Assembly: GCA_965145485.1 (NCBI GenBank)
Contig: CBCTCU010000017.1
Span: 1 to 51,133 of the forward strand
Length of the DNA: 51,133 bases
Reading direction: 5' to 3'
Source: CABQCM01 sp965145485
Lineage (GTDB): Bacteria > Bacillota > Clostridia > Oscillospirales > Acutalibacteraceae
The notes beneath the pieces are model-generated. The model was not told where the DNA came from, made no database searches, and saw nothing but the letters and a program-made list of their open reading frames with translations. Shown in pieces: positions 50,491 to 51,133 of the stretch (position 1 is its first letter; the number at the start of each line of letters is the position of its first letter). The position numbers were made by a program, and so were the translations under genes.

Positions 50491-51133
50491 ATGCTGAAAT
50501 TCATTGTCAACAGCGCCGAGCTTGTCCGTTGCGACGCCGAGCCGATTGTCAGCGGCGGCAGCCAGTATCCCAGAGCCAAATTCAGTTTTTCCAGCGACTG
50601 GGAGGGGCTGCAAAAGGTCGTGCAGTTTACCCGGCTGCCCAACGGAGTAACCATTTCGATGACGCTACCGTCCGACGGGGTGCTGTCGGTCCCCGCCGAG
50701 ATGGTCACCGAGCCGGGGGAATTTACCCTGGCCATGCAGGGACGCGACAGCGCCGGCCTCGTCGTGGCCAACACCCCGTCTCTGGAGCCGGCCATCGAGG
50801 TGATCGAAAACGGCATCCGTGACGGGGCCGCGCCCGGGATGCCTACGCCCGATATCTACGCCCAGTTTGTAGCACAGCTTGAGGAAAACAACGAAGCCAT
50901 TCAAGAGCTTCTGGACAAGGCCGATTCGGGCGAGTTGCAGGGTCCAAAAGGGGACAAGGGAGACACCGGCCCGAAAGGGGATAAGGGAGACAAAGGCGAC
51001 ACGGGGCCGCAGGGCCCGCAGGGAGAAAAAGGCGACCAGGGAGAAGCAGGGTACACGCCGGTGCGGGGCGTGGACTATTGGACCGAGAGCGACATCGAGG
51101 CGATGGAGGAGGACGTCATCGCGGTGGTGGGGC
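50491..51133 (+). CDS. Collagen-like phage-tail-type protein, 3' end beyond window
   Basis: The 5' 214 codons are present. Residues 1-145 form a beta-rich N-terminal domain (FSFSSDWEGLQKVVQFTR, VPAEMVTEPGEFTLAM) seen in structural proteins of Firmicute prophages and tail-like particles. Residues 151-187 are Gly-X-Y collagen-like triplets (GPKGDKGDTG type). After them GYTPVRGVDYWTESDIEAM begins the short motif that often follows collagen repeats in tail fibres. ATG 50491 follows GAAAGGATGAG. The gene has no signal peptide. Whether it belongs to a complete prophage cannot be judged because the window ends. Confidence 0.85.
   Translation, partial: MLKFIVNSAELVRCDAEPIVSGGSQYPRAKFSFSSDWEGLQKVVQFTRLPNGVTISMTLPSDGVLSVPAEMVTEPGEFTLAMQGRDSAGLVVANTPSLEPAIEVIENGIRDGAAPGMPTPDIYAQFVAQLEENNEAIQELLDKADSGELQGPKGDKGDTGPKGDKGDKGDTGPQGPQGEKGDQGEAGYTPVRGVDYWTESDIEAMEEDVIAVVG

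Overview
The window looks like chromosome from a Gram-positive anaerobe of the class Clostridia, probably an Oscillospirales/Ruminococcaceae-type gut bacterium. This is inferred from G+C-rich core genes, strong GGAGG ribosome binding sites, consensus sigma-A promoters, ECF-type vitamin transporters (RibU, QueT), CsoR and YtrA-type GntR regulators, dockerin modules, and a corrinoid methyltransferase pair. Species cannot be named from sequence alone.

Region 1 (about 1-11,120) is accessory DNA. It opens with a plus-strand cluster that resembles a polymorphic-toxin immunity locus: an unknown 125-aa protein, a cysteine-rich formylglycine-generating-enzyme-like protein, an Imm74-like small protein, and a 1477-aa protein fusing TPRs, a SUFU domain, a DDxxWH-type helical domain and a DUF4253-like C-terminus. 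After two hairpins and a small mobile-element-type ORF comes a lower-G+C minus-strand pair: a DUF4143 AAA ATPase followed by a GHKL ATPase with a C-terminal nuclease-like motif. The pair is driven by a near-consensus promoter embedded in three 23-bp-spaced repeats. A 5'-truncated SLOG/DUF1273 remnant and a 97-bp minisatellite close the region.

Region 2 (about 11,200-30,350) is mostly core metabolism. It holds ribU under an FMN riboswitch, a lipoprotein, an O-acetylhomoserine sulfhydrylase-type enzyme, a Nudix hydrolase, a DUF3267 membrane protease-like protein, a class B penicillin-binding protein, a corrinoid protein with its UroD-family methyltransferase, a polysaccharide flippase, yifB, mnmE, a copper-type P1B ATPase with csoR, and a Gfo/Idh/MocA oxidoreductase translationally coupled to an EamA transporter.

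Region 3 (about 30,440-35,310) encodes two secreted dockerin proteins in one operon: a large glycosidase-like enzyme with an N-terminal dockerin, and a partner with duplicated beta-rich and helical modules and a C-terminal dockerin. A dockerin-less paralogue of the enzyme, 1225 aa with three C-terminal modules, lies at 46,483-50,160 on the other strand.

Region 4 (about 35,500-46,000) holds queT, a secreted single-pass protein, a sugar O-acetyltransferase, an A+T-rich alpha-alpha toroid protein flanked by inverted repeats, two tandem paralogues resembling anti-sigma-factor C-terminal (Sigma_reg_C) proteins plus a truncated third, and an autoregulated GntR-ABC transporter operon followed by an XRE regulator. 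The right edge enters a collagen-like, phage-tail-type gene preceded by a possible 50-nt transcript. There is no rRNA, tRNA or CRISPR array in the window.
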